DNA of 41,478 nt from an uncultured Fluviicola sp. (GCF_902168135.1 NZ_CABHOL010000053.1:1-41478); one strand, 5' to 3'. Shown: positions 1 through 8,437, numbered from the stretch's first letter. The notes: generated from the sequence alone by a model not told the origin. A program made the numbers and translations.

Positions 1-1183
1 AAAGAGCTGCGATTGGTAATGTCAAAATAATTAAGCTTCCAATTATTATTTGATAGTTCCTTATTTTTCCGCGTGCTTGTACAGCAACTATTAATGGGCC
101 AGATATACAATCTATTAAAACTCCAATTAAACTTAATTGAACGAAAACCATGGTGTTTTTGGGTGGGTCTTTTAGCCAGAGACTTAGAATGAAATCGGTA
201 TTAAATAGGATTGGAGCGACTAAGAGTAGCATCAATAAAAAAGAAAACTTTGAACTTTGAATGATTAGTTTATGCATTCTTTCAATATTTCCTTCTGAAA
301 AAGTTTTAATGATTTGAGGGTTAACTGCTTTTTGAAAGTTGGTTACAAATTGATTAACTGCACTTTGAATTTGTAAGGTCAGTCCGTATGCTGCGTTTAC
401 TACTGTTCCAAAGAATATATTAAGAACAATGTTAATTCCTTGCCCTCTACTCACGGATGCTAGACCACCGAAAAGGTTCCATCCTGAGTAACTAATTAAT
501 TCTCTAAAAAATACTTTGTCATATTCAAAGCTGTACTTAGATGCACTAATTTTTTTTCTACAATAAATTTGGTAAGTGATTATGATTAATATTGATACTA
601 TAAAAGTCAAAGCAGCAAAAGCAATTAATTTATCACCTCCATAAAAAACTAAAAGATACACCAATCCTAATTTCAAGCTGACTTCAATAATGCTGATATA
701 AGCATAAACATTCATTTTCTCATAAGCAGTAATAAGTGAATCATAAGGTACTTGAATGATACTTATGAGTGTAGTTAGTACCGAAAATTGATAGGTGACA
801 TTTGCTGCAAAAAGTCTATCTGGAGGCAAAACAACTTTAAAATTGATATACCAAAGTCCTAATGTTTCAGAAACAATTAAAATGAGGATGGCAATACCAA
901 TGTGTATCGTAAGCGTAGCACTAAAGGTTTTTTGTAATCTTTTTACATCTTGTTTTCCTAAATCGTATGCCAGGTATCGCTGTGTAGCTGATGACATGGA
1001 AGAATTCAAAAACCCAAATAAAGCAACTATTCCGCCGACTAAGGAATATACTCCGTAATCTGAAACTCCAAGTTGTTCCAGTACAATTCGAGAAGTGTAT
1101 AGTGTTACACTCATTGTCAGAAACATTCTGAAATATAGGAATATAGCATTCCTTGCTATTTGTTTGTTTGAATTGTTTTGCAA
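1..1183 (-). CDS. Wzx-type polysaccharide flippase (3' end outside window)
   Basis: Open reading frame on the minus strand that leaves the window at base 1; 394 codons are visible of a family that is usually near 500 residues. The translation is a chain of hydrophobic helices typical of the MATE-like lipid-linked oligosaccharide flippases. It begins with the recognisable family opening: a short polar tail, LYTSRIVLEQLGVSDYG, then a glycine-rich helix. Such proteins move undecaprenyl-linked sugar units across the inner membrane for O-antigen or capsule assembly. The first in-frame start after a stop is TTG at 1183. The next ATG would cut into the conserved first helix, so TTG is preferred. It lies downstream of the UpxY-like and epimerase genes on the same strand, which supports a polysaccharide role. 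The substrate cannot be told. Confidence 0.8.
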   Translation of the reverse strand, partial: MQNNSNKQIARNAIFLYFRMFLTMSVTLYTSRIVLEQLGVSDYGVYSLVGGIVALFGFLNSSMSSATQRYLAYDLGKQDVKRLQKTFSATLTIHIGIAILILIVSETLGLWYINFKVVLPPDRLFAANVTYQFSVLTTLISIIQVPYDSLITAYEKMNVYAYISIIEVSLKLGLVYLLVFYGGDKLIAFAALTFIVSILIIITYQIYCRKKISASKYSFEYDKVFFRELISYSGWNLFGGLASVSRGQGINIVLNIFFGTVVNAAYGLTLQIQSAVNQFVTNFQKAVNPQIIKTFSEGNIERMHKLIIQSSKFSFLLMLLLVAPILFNTDFILSLWLKDPPKNTMVFVQLSLIGVLIDCISGPLIVAVQARGKIRNYQIIIGSLIILTLPIAAL

Positions 1184-1419
1184 GTTTGATTAATGAAATT
1201 CAAAATTATGTTAACGTTATATATATAGTTGAGTTAAGAGTATACATGAAATGTTTCGCACGGCTTCGCCATTGTCTGTCACGTGCAAAACAACAGACTG
1301 TTCCTGCTAGGGAACTACAGCACATGAACGATCCATTGAAAAGTGCCGCCAAGCTGGTATTTTGCGAAGATACGAGAAAATCTTTATTGTTTTTGTGGCT
1401 TTTACTGAGGATTAGCGTT

Positions 1420-1998
1420 TTATTTCTTTGAAAGAGGAAGTAATCGTGTGTGTTTTAAAACGATAGCGATGCCTAAATTTTTAAAGATAATGTGTACATG
1501 CATACCCTTGCTGTTTTTGGTTACAACGCCAATCAAACCTGTAAAAGGACCCTCCGTTACTTCCATTTCGGCACCTTTCTGTAATTTTTCAAGCGAAACA
1601 CAGTTTGGCTCCAGATTTAAGGAACAAACGATACGCAAGTTGTTTATTTCATGTTCGCGTACCACTGCCGGTTTGCCAAATTCACTCAATACAGATACAA
1701 TTCCTTGGGTAGTATATATGGTTCGTAATTCAGTTGCAGAGCAATACACAAAGAGATGACTTGGAATAAGTGGGGTTTTTATTTTCTTTTTGCGGTCACT
1801 CCATTGGCGAATCGTTTGATACAGCGGTAAAAAAACAGTAAATCCGCTGGTCTCCAGTCGTTCCTGTACCCGTTTTTCAGCGTTTTGTTTTGTTTTAATA
1901 ACATACCAATTAGCTTTATCATGGGGAACTTGTTGTGCAGGTGTGATAGTGGTCAAACTAAACGAACTCATGAAACTGTTTTTATACTGCAAAGACAA
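1420..1998 (-). CDS. UpxY/NusG-like transcription antitermination protein
   Basis: 192 residues. The N-terminal NGN domain (about 28-120) starts with WYVIKTKQNAEKRVQERL, the NusG-superfamily opening, and includes the conserved stretch PLIPSHLFVY. The C-terminal part (about 140-178) is a KOW-like module around TEGPFTGLIGVV. Specialised NusG paralogues of this kind (UpxY in Bacteroides, RfaH in enterobacteria) bind elongating RNA polymerase and let it read through long polysaccharide operons. It sits 34 nt after the epimerase gene and 236 nt before the flippase gene, all on one strand. This fits an operon-specific antiterminator. A second ATG at 1971 is possible because the first ten residues are not conserved in the family. 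It is not the housekeeping NusG: the sequence is divergent and no secE or ribosomal genes are adjacent. Confidence 0.85.
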   Translation of the reverse strand: MSLQYKNSFMSSFSLTTITPAQQVPHDKANWYVIKTKQNAEKRVQERLETSGFTVFLPLYQTIRQWSDRKKKIKTPLIPSHLFVYCSATELRTIYTTQGIVSVLSEFGKPAVVREHEINNLRIVCSLNLEPNCVSLEKLQKGAEMEVTEGPFTGLIGVVTKNSKGMHVHIIFKNLGIAIVLKHTRLLPLSKK

Positions 1999-2032
1999 AG
2001 GTAATGGAAAAAAATGTGTCTTAGGGGCCTGT

Positions 2033-3031
2033 TTACCCTTCTAAATTCAAACTCTCCCAATACCATTTGATAGTTTCGTTTAAACCGGTTTTTACATCAC
2101 GTTTTGGGGTGTAACCCAATAATCGTTTTGCTTTTTCAATACTGGCTAAAGAGTGGGGGATATCGCCCAGACGCTCCGGACCAAAACGAGGGGTGATATT
2201 GGCAATTTCCGGGTCGTATTTTAACAGTCCATCTTTTAATTGGTTGAACAAGGACAGCAAAGTGGTATATTCTCCCACTGCGGTATTGTATACCTGGTTA
2301 AGTGCCTCCTGTTTGCTGGTAAACATTGCCAGTTCGTTCATATACACCACATTGTCTACGTGAATATAATCTCTGGAAGAACTTCCATCACCATTTAATA
2401 TCGGAGTTTCATGATTCAGAAGTTGTTTTACAAATAAAGGGATTACGGCAGCGTATGCTCCGTTTGGATCCTGCCTTTTTCCAAATACATTGAAGTAACG
2501 CAGTCCAATACATTCCATACCGTAAGTTTTGGCAAAGATATCGGCGTACAATTCATTTACGTATTTGGTAATCGCATAAGGAGACAAGGGGCTCCCTATA
2601 ATTTCTTCTACTTTGGGAAGGTTTTCAGAATCACCGTAGGTGGAAGAGCTGGCAGCATAAATGAATCGCTTTACTTTAGCATCCCGGGCTGCAACAAGCA
2701 TATTCAGAAAACCTGAGATATTCACCTCGTTGGTGGTTATAGGATCATTTATGGAACGTGGCACAGAGCCCAAAGCCGCTTGGTGCAATACATAATCTTG
2801 TCCGTCACAGGCTTTTTTACAGGTTTCAAAATCACGAATATCTCCCTCAATCAGCTTGAAATTAGGATTTATTAAAAAAGGTTCAATGTTATGTCTATAT
2901 CCAGTCGAAAAATTATCCAAACAACTCACCTGATAACCTTTTTGTAAGAAATATTCACAGAGGTTAGAGCCAATGAAACCTGCTCCACCGGTAATTAATA
3001 CGTTCTTAGTTTGAATTCTTTGGGACATCAT
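2033..3031 (-). CDS. wbpP: UDP-N-acetylglucosamine 4-epimerase-like SDR enzyme (WbpP/TviC type)
   Basis: 332 residues, a full-length extended short-chain dehydrogenase. The Rossmann motif TGGAGFIGSN is at residues 14-23, the catalytic serine is in ASSSTYG (127-133), and Tyr152/Lys156 form the YxxxK pair in YAITK. Stretches such as VLHQAALGSVPRSINDP and GLRYFNVFG, together with QDPNGAYAAVIP, are characteristic of the WbpP/TviC (VipB) branch. That branch interconverts UDP-GlcNAc and UDP-GalNAc or their uronic acids for capsule and O-antigen. The protein is cytoplasmic. It is the first gene of the visible minus-strand polysaccharide operon, with the UpxY-like gene 34 nt downstream. Plain GalE is less likely given these motifs. 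Two adjacent ATG codons (3031 and 3028) are both possible starts. Confidence 0.85.
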   Translation of the reverse strand: MMSQRIQTKNVLITGGAGFIGSNLCEYFLQKGYQVSCLDNFSTGYRHNIEPFLINPNFKLIEGDIRDFETCKKACDGQDYVLHQAALGSVPRSINDPITTNEVNISGFLNMLVAARDAKVKRFIYAASSSTYGDSENLPKVEEIIGSPLSPYAITKYVNELYADIFAKTYGMECIGLRYFNVFGKRQDPNGAYAAVIPLFVKQLLNHETPILNGDGSSSRDYIHVDNVVYMNELAMFTSKQEALNQVYNTAVGEYTTLLSLFNQLKDGLLKYDPEIANITPRFGPERLGDIPHSLASIEKAKRLLGYTPKRDVKTGLNETIKWYWESLNLEG

Positions 3032-3078
3032 TTTCTTCTCATTTTACTTCAGCTAAATAATTTCTCATCCGGTTTCAT

Positions 3079-3086
3079 CAAATCTA
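3079..3086 (-). promoter_or_regulatory. Candidate -7 box of the polysaccharide operon
   Basis: TAGATTTG on the minus strand matches the Bacteroidetes -7 consensus TAnnTTTG and lies 47 nt upstream of the epimerase start. No clear -33 TTG was found at the usual distance, so this is a single-element prediction. Confidence 0.35.
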
Positions 3087-3527
3087 AATCATAATCCGCA
3101 CAGAAGTTGAAACTTCATATCTCTATCGCTCATTCCACATATAAACCAGTTGTTCAGCTTGCTATTTGTATTAAAGAACGGATTTAAAACAGGAAAGATC
3201 TTCAGACCAATTTTACGATCAAACAGCTAGTTGACTGCTACAAATATATTTATTTTTTAAGGGTTTTGTTAAAAAAACGCCCTGTATGTTTTTTTGTTTT
3301 GTTGAATTGAACTTGTAATCAGTAAGTTAACGTTGATGTTGAAGTTTGTCAAAAATGTGGAAGACAATTTACGATTTATACACTGAAAAATAATGTAGAA
3401 CTAATAATCTGCTATTTTGTGCTATTAATTTTGAACAATCAACTATTTTTTAGATATTTGGCATGTCTACAGCGTAAACCTTTTTAAAATTCAATTGTTT
3501 AACGATAAACTTAGAGTATTCTTTAAG
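3087..3527. other. Intergenic region between divergent transcription units
   Basis: AT-rich spacer between the polysaccharide operon (minus) and the OmpA-family gene (plus). No open frame with coding character was seen. It contains T- and A-tracts around 3250-3300, one segment of which (about 3259-3283) can form a weak AGGG...CCCT hairpin. Apart from the promoter candidates at either end, nothing in it was recognised. Confidence 0.5.
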
Positions 3528-3535
3528 TATATTTG
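3528..3535 (+). promoter_or_regulatory. Candidate -7 box of the OmpA-family gene
   Basis: TATATTTG matches TAnnTTTG and ends 31 nt before the ATG at 3567. It lies downstream of the alternative in-frame start at 3495. That supports the shorter protein, which begins directly with a signal peptide. Confidence 0.45.
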
Positions 3536-3566
3536 CAGCAAAACTAAAAAAGAAATATCCTGTACC

Positions 3567-4928
3567 ATGAAGATTTATCATCTACTTTTAGCTTGTTTAC
3601 CATTTACACTAAATGCTCAAACCGATGTGAAGAGCATGAACAAATGGTCATTGGGTGCATCCATCGGTGCACACGATGGTATGGCGCCATCTGTAGCACC
3701 TACCCGCCTTTATCAAATTCATCACTATGGTGTCCACGCCAGATACATGTTTACAAATCGTGCAGGGATCAGATTAGGTGTGAATTATGATTTCCTGGAC
3801 TTCATCGATCGGCCTTACAACAGTTATTATGTAAGAACTTCTCTTGAAGGGGTTGTTAACGCAGGGGATATGCTTCACTTTCCGCAAGTAATGCCGCGCA
3901 TCGGGCTTTTGGTTCACGGTGGATTCGGTTTCTCAAGCCTGTGGTCAGACAATACGCCAAGAGTCGCAAATACAGAATCGTTATCGAAACGAGCTGATGG
4001 CATGATCAATTTTACTTTCGGTGTAACCCCGCAGCTTAAATTGAATGAAAAATGGTCTTTGAACGGCGATCTTTCATTCATATTTCACGCGCGTCAAAAC
4101 AATACATTTGACATGCAGCGGGTAAACAAGAACGGAGCAATTGACGGCTACATGCTGAATCTAAGTGTTGGTGTTTCTTACTATTTAGGTAAAAATAAAA
4201 CACATGCCGATTGGACTCCGACAATTTATGGAGCGGCTGGTCCTGATTCAAAAGAGTTAGACCAGATGAAAGCTGAGCTTGCAGCGTTAAAAGAGCAGGC
4301 ACGTGATGATGATAAAGATGGAGTTCCGAATAGTATTGACCAGGAAGCAAATACGCCTGCAGGAAGTTTTGTTGACTCCAAGGGAGTTGCGATCAAGGAC
4401 AGTGATGCGGATGGGATAGCAGATTCTTACGATGCTTGTCCGGATGTGAAAGGTGTCTATTCCGCAAATGGTTGTCCTGACAGTGATAAAGACGGAGTTG
4501 CGGATAAAGACGATGAATGTCCTCAAACGGCAGGATTGGCTTCCAACAAAGGATGTCCGGTAGTTGAAAAAGCTGTTCAGGAAGTTATGGCGAAAGCACT
4601 TAGAGGAGTTCAGTTCGAAACATCAAAAAGTACTTTGTTGAAATCTTCCCTTCCAGTTTTGGATGAAGTAGTTCGCGTAATGAAACAAAATCCGGACTAC
4701 CGATTGGATATCCTGGGACACACTGATAATGTAGGGGAGGATAACCAAAACCTGGTACTTTCTCAGGAAAGAGCTCAGGTGGTAGCGACTTACCTGATTT
4801 CAAAAGGTGTTGAGTCTGCGCGAATTCATGCAAAAGGATTCGGTGAGTCTCAGCCAAAAACAACAAATGATACTCCGGAAGGTCAGGCAATCAACAGACG
4901 AGTTGAATTCAACGTGGTGTTTGATTAA
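3567..4928 (+). CDS. OmpA-family outer-membrane protein with thrombospondin type 3 repeats
   Basis: 453 residues from ATG 3567, chosen because the protein then starts with a clean signal peptide (MKIYHLLLACLPFTLNA, cut before Q) and because the candidate promoter lies after the longer start at 3495. Domain order: an N-terminal region of about 220 residues with alternating strands, probably an outer-membrane beta barrel; two to three calcium-binding thrombospondin type 3 repeats rich in DxDxDG and CP pairs (about 245-330); and a C-terminal OmpA peptidoglycan-binding domain (about 345-450). The last carries the signatures LDILGHTDNVG and LSQERAQVVATYL, and NRRVEFNV at the end. The likely role is anchoring the outer membrane to peptidoglycan. 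It is monocistronic, with its own terminator. A second, larger OmpA/TSP3 protein is encoded at 37832-40264. Confidence 0.9.
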   Translation: MKIYHLLLACLPFTLNAQTDVKSMNKWSLGASIGAHDGMAPSVAPTRLYQIHHYGVHARYMFTNRAGIRLGVNYDFLDFIDRPYNSYYVRTSLEGVVNAGDMLHFPQVMPRIGLLVHGGFGFSSLWSDNTPRVANTESLSKRADGMINFTFGVTPQLKLNEKWSLNGDLSFIFHARQNNTFDMQRVNKNGAIDGYMLNLSVGVSYYLGKNKTHADWTPTIYGAAGPDSKELDQMKAELAALKEQARDDDKDGVPNSIDQEANTPAGSFVDSKGVAIKDSDADGIADSYDACPDVKGVYSANGCPDSDKDGVADKDDECPQTAGLASNKGCPVVEKAVQEVMAKALRGVQFETSKSTLLKSSLPVLDEVVRVMKQNPDYRLDILGHTDNVGEDNQNLVLSQERAQVVATYLISKGVESARIHAKGFGESQPKTTNDTPEGQAINRRVEFNVVFD

Positions 4929-4948
4929 AATAAGAAACTTCTAAATAG

Positions 4949-4979
4949 AACAGGAACTCCAAAAGGGTTCCTGTTTTTG
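4949..4979 (+). terminator. Rho-independent terminator after the OmpA-family gene
   Basis: Stem AACAGGAAC(T)CC with loop AAAA and the complementary GGGTTCCTGTT, one bulged base, followed by a T-run. It begins 20 nt after the stop codon. Confidence 0.85.
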
Positions 4980-5009
4980 TTTTATATAAGAAGTTAATGG
5001 GGTAATTCC

Positions 5010-5426
5010 TTAGGATATGAGTTTGCTCACGACTATTCGATCTATAGGAAAAGTTACAGATTCTTCTGTTAATTCCGAAAGTCTCACCCAGTGCAGTTTT
5101 TCCGCCCCCAAATGATTTGTGATTATGTAATCGAGCTCGTCCGTGTCGGCTTTGATCAAATAATAGATGGAAATAACCTGGTCATTTTCGGAAAATGCCG
5201 AAACCTGGAAAAAATCTGTCAGGTAAAATAACTCTTCAACTGCGATTTCCAGGTTGAACTCCTCGAGGAATTCACGTTTCAGACAGTCTAAAGTTCCTTC
5301 TCCGAATTCCAGTCCGCCTCCGGGAAACTTGGTAAAACTGACTTCCTGGTGGGATTCATCGGAAAGCAGTACTTCATTCCTTTCATTAATGCAAATGCCG
5401 TAAACACGAACGTTGAATCGTTTCAT
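5010..5426 (-). CDS. Nudix hydrolase
   Basis: 138 residues, a single Nudix domain. The Nudix box begins at GGLEFGEG and continues through KREFLEEF, matching Gx5Ex7REUxEExGU with all catalytic acidic residues. The late glycine is replaced by asparagine (EEFNL). Family members hydrolyse nucleoside diphosphates linked to another moiety. The substrate cannot be read from sequence. The start codon directly follows the stop codon of the upstream MazG-like gene with no spacer. The two are therefore very probably co-translated and may serve the same nucleotide clean-up task. Confidence 0.88.
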   Translation of the reverse strand: MKRFNVRVYGICINERNEVLLSDESHQEVSFTKFPGGGLEFGEGTLDCLKREFLEEFNLEIAVEELFYLTDFFQVSAFSENDQVISIYYLIKADTDELDYIITNHLGAEKLHWVRLSELTEESVTFPIDRIVVSKLIS

Positions 5427-5819
5427 TTACTTTTCTAATACAGAAAGAATGTCCGGTTTGAAGTACAATTCTGATTTCAATACTTTTCCGTCTTCACGGT
5501 AAATCGGTTTTCCGTCAGCATCCAGTTTACTCATATTAGAGCGCTGAATTTCAGCAAAAACTTCTGCAATTTTATCCTGTAAGCCGTGTTTAAGGATTGT
5601 CCCGCACAAGATGTATAACTGGTCGCCCAGGGCATCTGCAATTTCCACAATGTCTCCATTCTTTGCTGCTTCCAGGTATTCTTCATTCTCCTCTTTCATC
5701 AGGTTGTAGCGAAGTGTAATATCTGCTTCCGATAATTGAGCTGTCGGCTGATAATTATTCGGAATATTGAATGCGTCGTGAAAAGTTTCAACTGCTGAAA
5801 GGGTTTCTTTAAGTGTCAT
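5427..5819 (-). CDS. MazG-like nucleoside triphosphate pyrophosphohydrolase
   Basis: 130 residues, all-alpha. The motif KEENEEYLEA (EExxE type) and the downstream EIADALGDQLYI (ExxD type) form the magnesium site of the MazG/HisE-like superfamily, which removes pyrophosphate from NTPs or dNTPs. The C-terminal part (NMSKLDADGKPIYREDGKV) is typical of the short HisE/MazG-like proteins found in Bacteroidetes and phages. The stop abuts the start of the Nudix gene. Upstream is an array of TTCAAAAG repeats. Likely a cytoplasmic housecleaning enzyme; the exact nucleotide is unknown. Confidence 0.8.
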   Translation of the reverse strand: MTLKETLSAVETFHDAFNIPNNYQPTAQLSEADITLRYNLMKEENEEYLEAAKNGDIVEIADALGDQLYILCGTILKHGLQDKIAEVFAEIQRSNMSKLDADGKPIYREDGKVLKSELYFKPDILSVLEK

Positions 5820-5855
5820 TTTTTGCGTTTCTGCAAAGATAGTTCAAATTGTATG

Positions 5856-5938
5856 TTCAAAAGTTCAAAAGTTCAAAAGTTCAAAAGTTCAATTTTTAAT
5901 GACGCTAATGTTTGATTTGAATCCATTGAACCTTTTTA
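5856..5938. repeat. TTCAAAAG tandem array with facing TTGAACC copies
   Basis: Four full copies of the 8-mer TTCAAAAG plus TTCAA at 5856-5892, then a short spacer, then inverted copies (TTGAACCTTTTTA) at 5926-5938. The last copy ends on the stop codon of the SUMF1-like gene. The inverted arrangement could form a long AU-rich hairpin. A second element with the same plan is at 21021-21095. Confidence 0.75.
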
Positions 5939-6838
5939 CTTTTTTGAACCTTCTAAGAAGGTCATCACCGGTCTGAAACCAACCGTCGGATTTGCTTCTG
6001 TAAATTTTTTAGTGCTTTGGTTTCGGATGTCGAAGCCCGGAGAATTCCAGTCACCGCCTACAGCGATATTTTCATCGGCCACCATTTCGGAAATATTTCC
6101 GTTCAGGTTGTAAATTCCAAATTCGTTTGGACGGAATGAACGCACAGGAGCGGTTAAGTCGCCATTATCGGATCCGGGAGCGAGAAAATCCACTCGTGCA
6201 TTTTTTACAACGAATTTTCCGGTAATGCTGTCACGGGAGATTGCCCCGGCATCAATGGGAAGGAAATTGCACTGGAAGTTTCCCGCTCCATCTCTTAAAT
6301 ACGGTGAGTTCCATGCATAAGGACGGTCTATGCTGCTTCCGTTTGCCGCACGAAGAAACTCGGCTCTTGTCGGAAGACGGAAAACGATCGATTCATTTCC
6401 GGTATTCTTTCGCCAAACCCGGGTCAGCCATTCGCAATACTTTTCGGCCTGAAGTTTTGAAACATTGACCACAGGATATTGACGGTACGCCGGGTGACTG
6501 AAATAATATTGAGCGTACTTAGAAAGGGCAAATGAAGATGTATTCCATTTCGTAGTATCCGGAAGAGCCTGTTTGTATTCTTCGATGCGATCGTTTTGCT
6601 TTAGATCGAATAAGTATTCCCGGTAGGAAAAATTACTCACCTCTTCTTTCATGATAAAAAATCCCTGGCAGCTTACGGAGTCCTTGTCGACCAGTGTAAA
6701 TCCCGACGGAACATAAGCATAGCCTGATTTCATCGCTTTTTTCATTCCTTCCAGGTCCAGGATGGGTTTTTTGGGTTTTGAAAAAGAAAAGAGGATTGCA
6801 CTAGTGATCACTGAGATGGATAGAAGTGTTGTTTTCAT
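5936..6838 (-). CDS. SUMF1/formylglycine-generating-enzyme-fold exported protein (GldJ/GldK-like)
   Basis: 300 residues with an N-terminal hydrophobic signal segment (LLSISVITSAILFSFS). There is no cysteine lipobox, unlike the gliding lipoproteins GldJ and GldK that share this fold. The SUMF1/EgtB/PvdO fold is shown by the ordered motifs YPVVNVSKLQAEKYCEWLTR, FRLPTRAEFLRAANG, FGIYNLNGNISEMVAD, VGGDWNS and a final VGFRPV. The cysteine pair that activates oxygen in true formylglycine-generating enzyme follows the GGSW-like segment. Here that segment (VGGDWNSPGFDIRNQ) has no cysteine, so FGE catalysis is unlikely. The likely role is structural or binding, in the periplasm or envelope. The last codons (GSKK, stop) are built from the GGTTCAAAAA repeat that continues into the spacer. 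Confidence 0.75.
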   Translation of the reverse strand: MKTTLLSISVITSAILFSFSKPKKPILDLEGMKKAMKSGYAYVPSGFTLVDKDSVSCQGFFIMKEEVSNFSYREYLFDLKQNDRIEEYKQALPDTTKWNTSSFALSKYAQYYFSHPAYRQYPVVNVSKLQAEKYCEWLTRVWRKNTGNESIVFRLPTRAEFLRAANGSSIDRPYAWNSPYLRDGAGNFQCNFLPIDAGAISRDSITGKFVVKNARVDFLAPGSDNGDLTAPVRSFRPNEFGIYNLNGNISEMVADENIAVGGDWNSPGFDIRNQSTKKFTEANPTVGFRPVMTFLEGSKK

Positions 6839-6884
6839 GTGTTCGTAGATTTACCTCCCTAAACGAGGGAATGAAAAGTTGGTT

Positions 6885-6919
6885 ACAAAAAAAACTCCCA
6901 CCACCAGGATGAGAGTTTT
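6885..6919 (-). terminator. Terminator of the pit operon
   Basis: Read on the minus strand, a stem beginning AAAACTC pairs with GAGTTTT (about 12 pairs including two G-U) and is followed by eight T. It starts about 19 nt after the pit stop codon. Confidence 0.8.
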
Positions 6920-6937
6920 ATCGTAAATTATCGGAGT

Positions 6938-8413
6938 TTAATGAAACAACTTCGTAATATAGTAAATTCCGGCGGCTAACAAACCTGAAACCGGGATCGT
7001 TAAGATCCATGCCCAAAGTAAGTTAATAGTAACACCCCAGCGAACGGCGCTTAAACGTTTTGTTGCACCGACCCCGATGATGGAACCTGTAATAGTGTGT
7101 GTGGTAGAAACCGGGATTCCTAAGTTGGAAACCGTAAATAGAGTCAAAGCTCCTGCCGTTTCGGCACAAACACCTTCCAATGGGGTTACTTTCGTGATTT
7201 TTGTTCCCATTGTCTTCACGATCTTCCAGCCACCCATCATGGTTCCAAGACCAATCATTAGGTAACAGGAGAAAGCAATCCAGCCAGGCATCGTTTCGGA
7301 GTTTACTTTGTCTTTGAGTTTATGTCCGCTCAACAAATTCCCGTCCTTATCGACATAATCCTTGAAGATAGCAGCCTCCAGGTATTTCTTGTTCAATTTT
7401 TTTCCTTTGAAAATAACATCATGTGTTTTCGCATCATAAAAATCATCTCCTTTGGTATAGATCAGGATGTGGTCTTCTTTCTCGATCTTCAGAGAATCAA
7501 TGTTTTGTGTATATTCAGGTTTGAATTTCGCTTTTTTACCATTTGCGTCTTCATACTCGATCTGGAACACTTCCGAAATCTGGAACATCTTAGGAATATC
7601 TCCTATGATTTGTCCCTGGTCATTTCGCTGCGAGTTGGCAAATACCATCAAAGCCGCGCAAATAATCCCCATTACTTTTTGTGAATCCGCTCCACCATGT
7701 CCCAAAGAGAATGCTGCGGAAGAAAGTAACTGCAGTTTCTTGTACATATTTGATTCTTTCAAAGCCGTCTGGCGTTTTCCGTGAACCAATTGGTACCAGG
7801 TATAAGTAAGAATAAACAAGATGATCATTCCCATTACGATCCACATCATAACCGGTTTTACATCCAGGTATTCTACCATGTAATCCATGATAAAGTAAGT
7901 AGCGGTAGAAAGAACAAGAATGGAGATCATTTTTTTAGCAAAGCTTCTGCTTACGGTAATCAAAGCAATGACAAAAGCAATGACACCTCCAATGAAAGGC
8001 GCAAGGAAAATAAACAAAGTTACTTTGATGATTTCTGAAGAAGCAATGACACCGAATCCGGCATGAGCAACTGCCGCACCGGCAAATCCACCGATCAATG
8101 TGTGAGAAGAGGAAGATGGAATTCCCAGCCACCAGGTCAATAAGTTCCAGATCATCGCAGCGATCAATCCGGAAAGGATCACATAAAGGTCAATAGCACT
8201 GTTATCTACTGTCTTTGCTACAGTATTTCCAACACTCATATCGAATACCCAGAAAGCAACAACGTTGAAAACCGCAGCCCATATAACTGCCTGGAAAGGA
8301 GTCAGTACTTTGGTGGAAACAACTGTGGCAATTGAGTTTGCGGCATCATGGAATCCGTTTACCAAATCGAAAAGTAAGGCAAGGATAATGATGGCAATTA
8401 ATAATGAAAACAT
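6938..8413 (-). CDS. pit: PiT-family inorganic phosphate transporter
   Basis: 491 residues, polytopic inner-membrane protein. Both inverted PiT signatures are present: near the N-terminus FDLVNGFHDAANSIATVVST, and in the C-terminal half IPVSTTHTITGSIIGVG with RWGVTINLLWAW. The first half also carries IPSSSSHTLIGGFAGAAVA. PiT carriers take up metal-phosphate by symport with protons or sodium. An unusual hydrophilic segment of roughly 110 residues (about 258-370, rich in K, D and E) separates the two membrane halves just after LGHGGADSQKVMGI. It is much longer than the minimal loop of bacterial PiT proteins. The gene follows the DUF47 gene by 24 nt and faces a phosphate-porin gene across a regulatory spacer, so a role in phosphate uptake is well supported. 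Confidence 0.92.
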   Translation of the reverse strand: MFSLLIAIIILALLFDLVNGFHDAANSIATVVSTKVLTPFQAVIWAAVFNVVAFWVFDMSVGNTVAKTVDNSAIDLYVILSGLIAAMIWNLLTWWLGIPSSSSHTLIGGFAGAAVAHAGFGVIASSEIIKVTLFIFLAPFIGGVIAFVIALITVSRSFAKKMISILVLSTATYFIMDYMVEYLDVKPVMMWIVMGMIILFILTYTWYQLVHGKRQTALKESNMYKKLQLLSSAAFSLGHGGADSQKVMGIICAALMVFANSQRNDQGQIIGDIPKMFQISEVFQIEYEDANGKKAKFKPEYTQNIDSLKIEKEDHILIYTKGDDFYDAKTHDVIFKGKKLNKKYLEAAIFKDYVDKDGNLLSGHKLKDKVNSETMPGWIAFSCYLMIGLGTMMGGWKIVKTMGTKITKVTPLEGVCAETAGALTLFTVSNLGIPVSTTHTITGSIIGVGATKRLSAVRWGVTINLLWAWILTIPVSGLLAAGIYYITKLFH

Positions 8414-8437
8414 ATCTTATTGGTTTACCATTGAATA

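Noticed and set aside
1153-1431. Plus-strand open frame of 92 codons across the spacer between flippase and UpxY-like genes
   Set aside because: No family pattern and unusual composition; it overlaps the flippase start. It is most likely chance in non-coding DNA.
3495-3566. Longer start for the OmpA-family gene
   Set aside because: It would put 24 residues ahead of the signal peptide and begin upstream of the TATATTTG promoter box.
5010-5819. Toxin-antitoxin pair suggested by the MazG-like name
   Set aside because: MazG-like pyrophosphohydrolase plus Nudix hydrolase is a nucleotide clean-up pair. No MazE or MazF toxin/antitoxin features are present.
5856-5892. Possible CRISPR or transposon end in the TTCAAAAG array
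   Set aside because: It is an uninterrupted 8-bp tandem with no spacers, no transposase gene and no target-site duplication.
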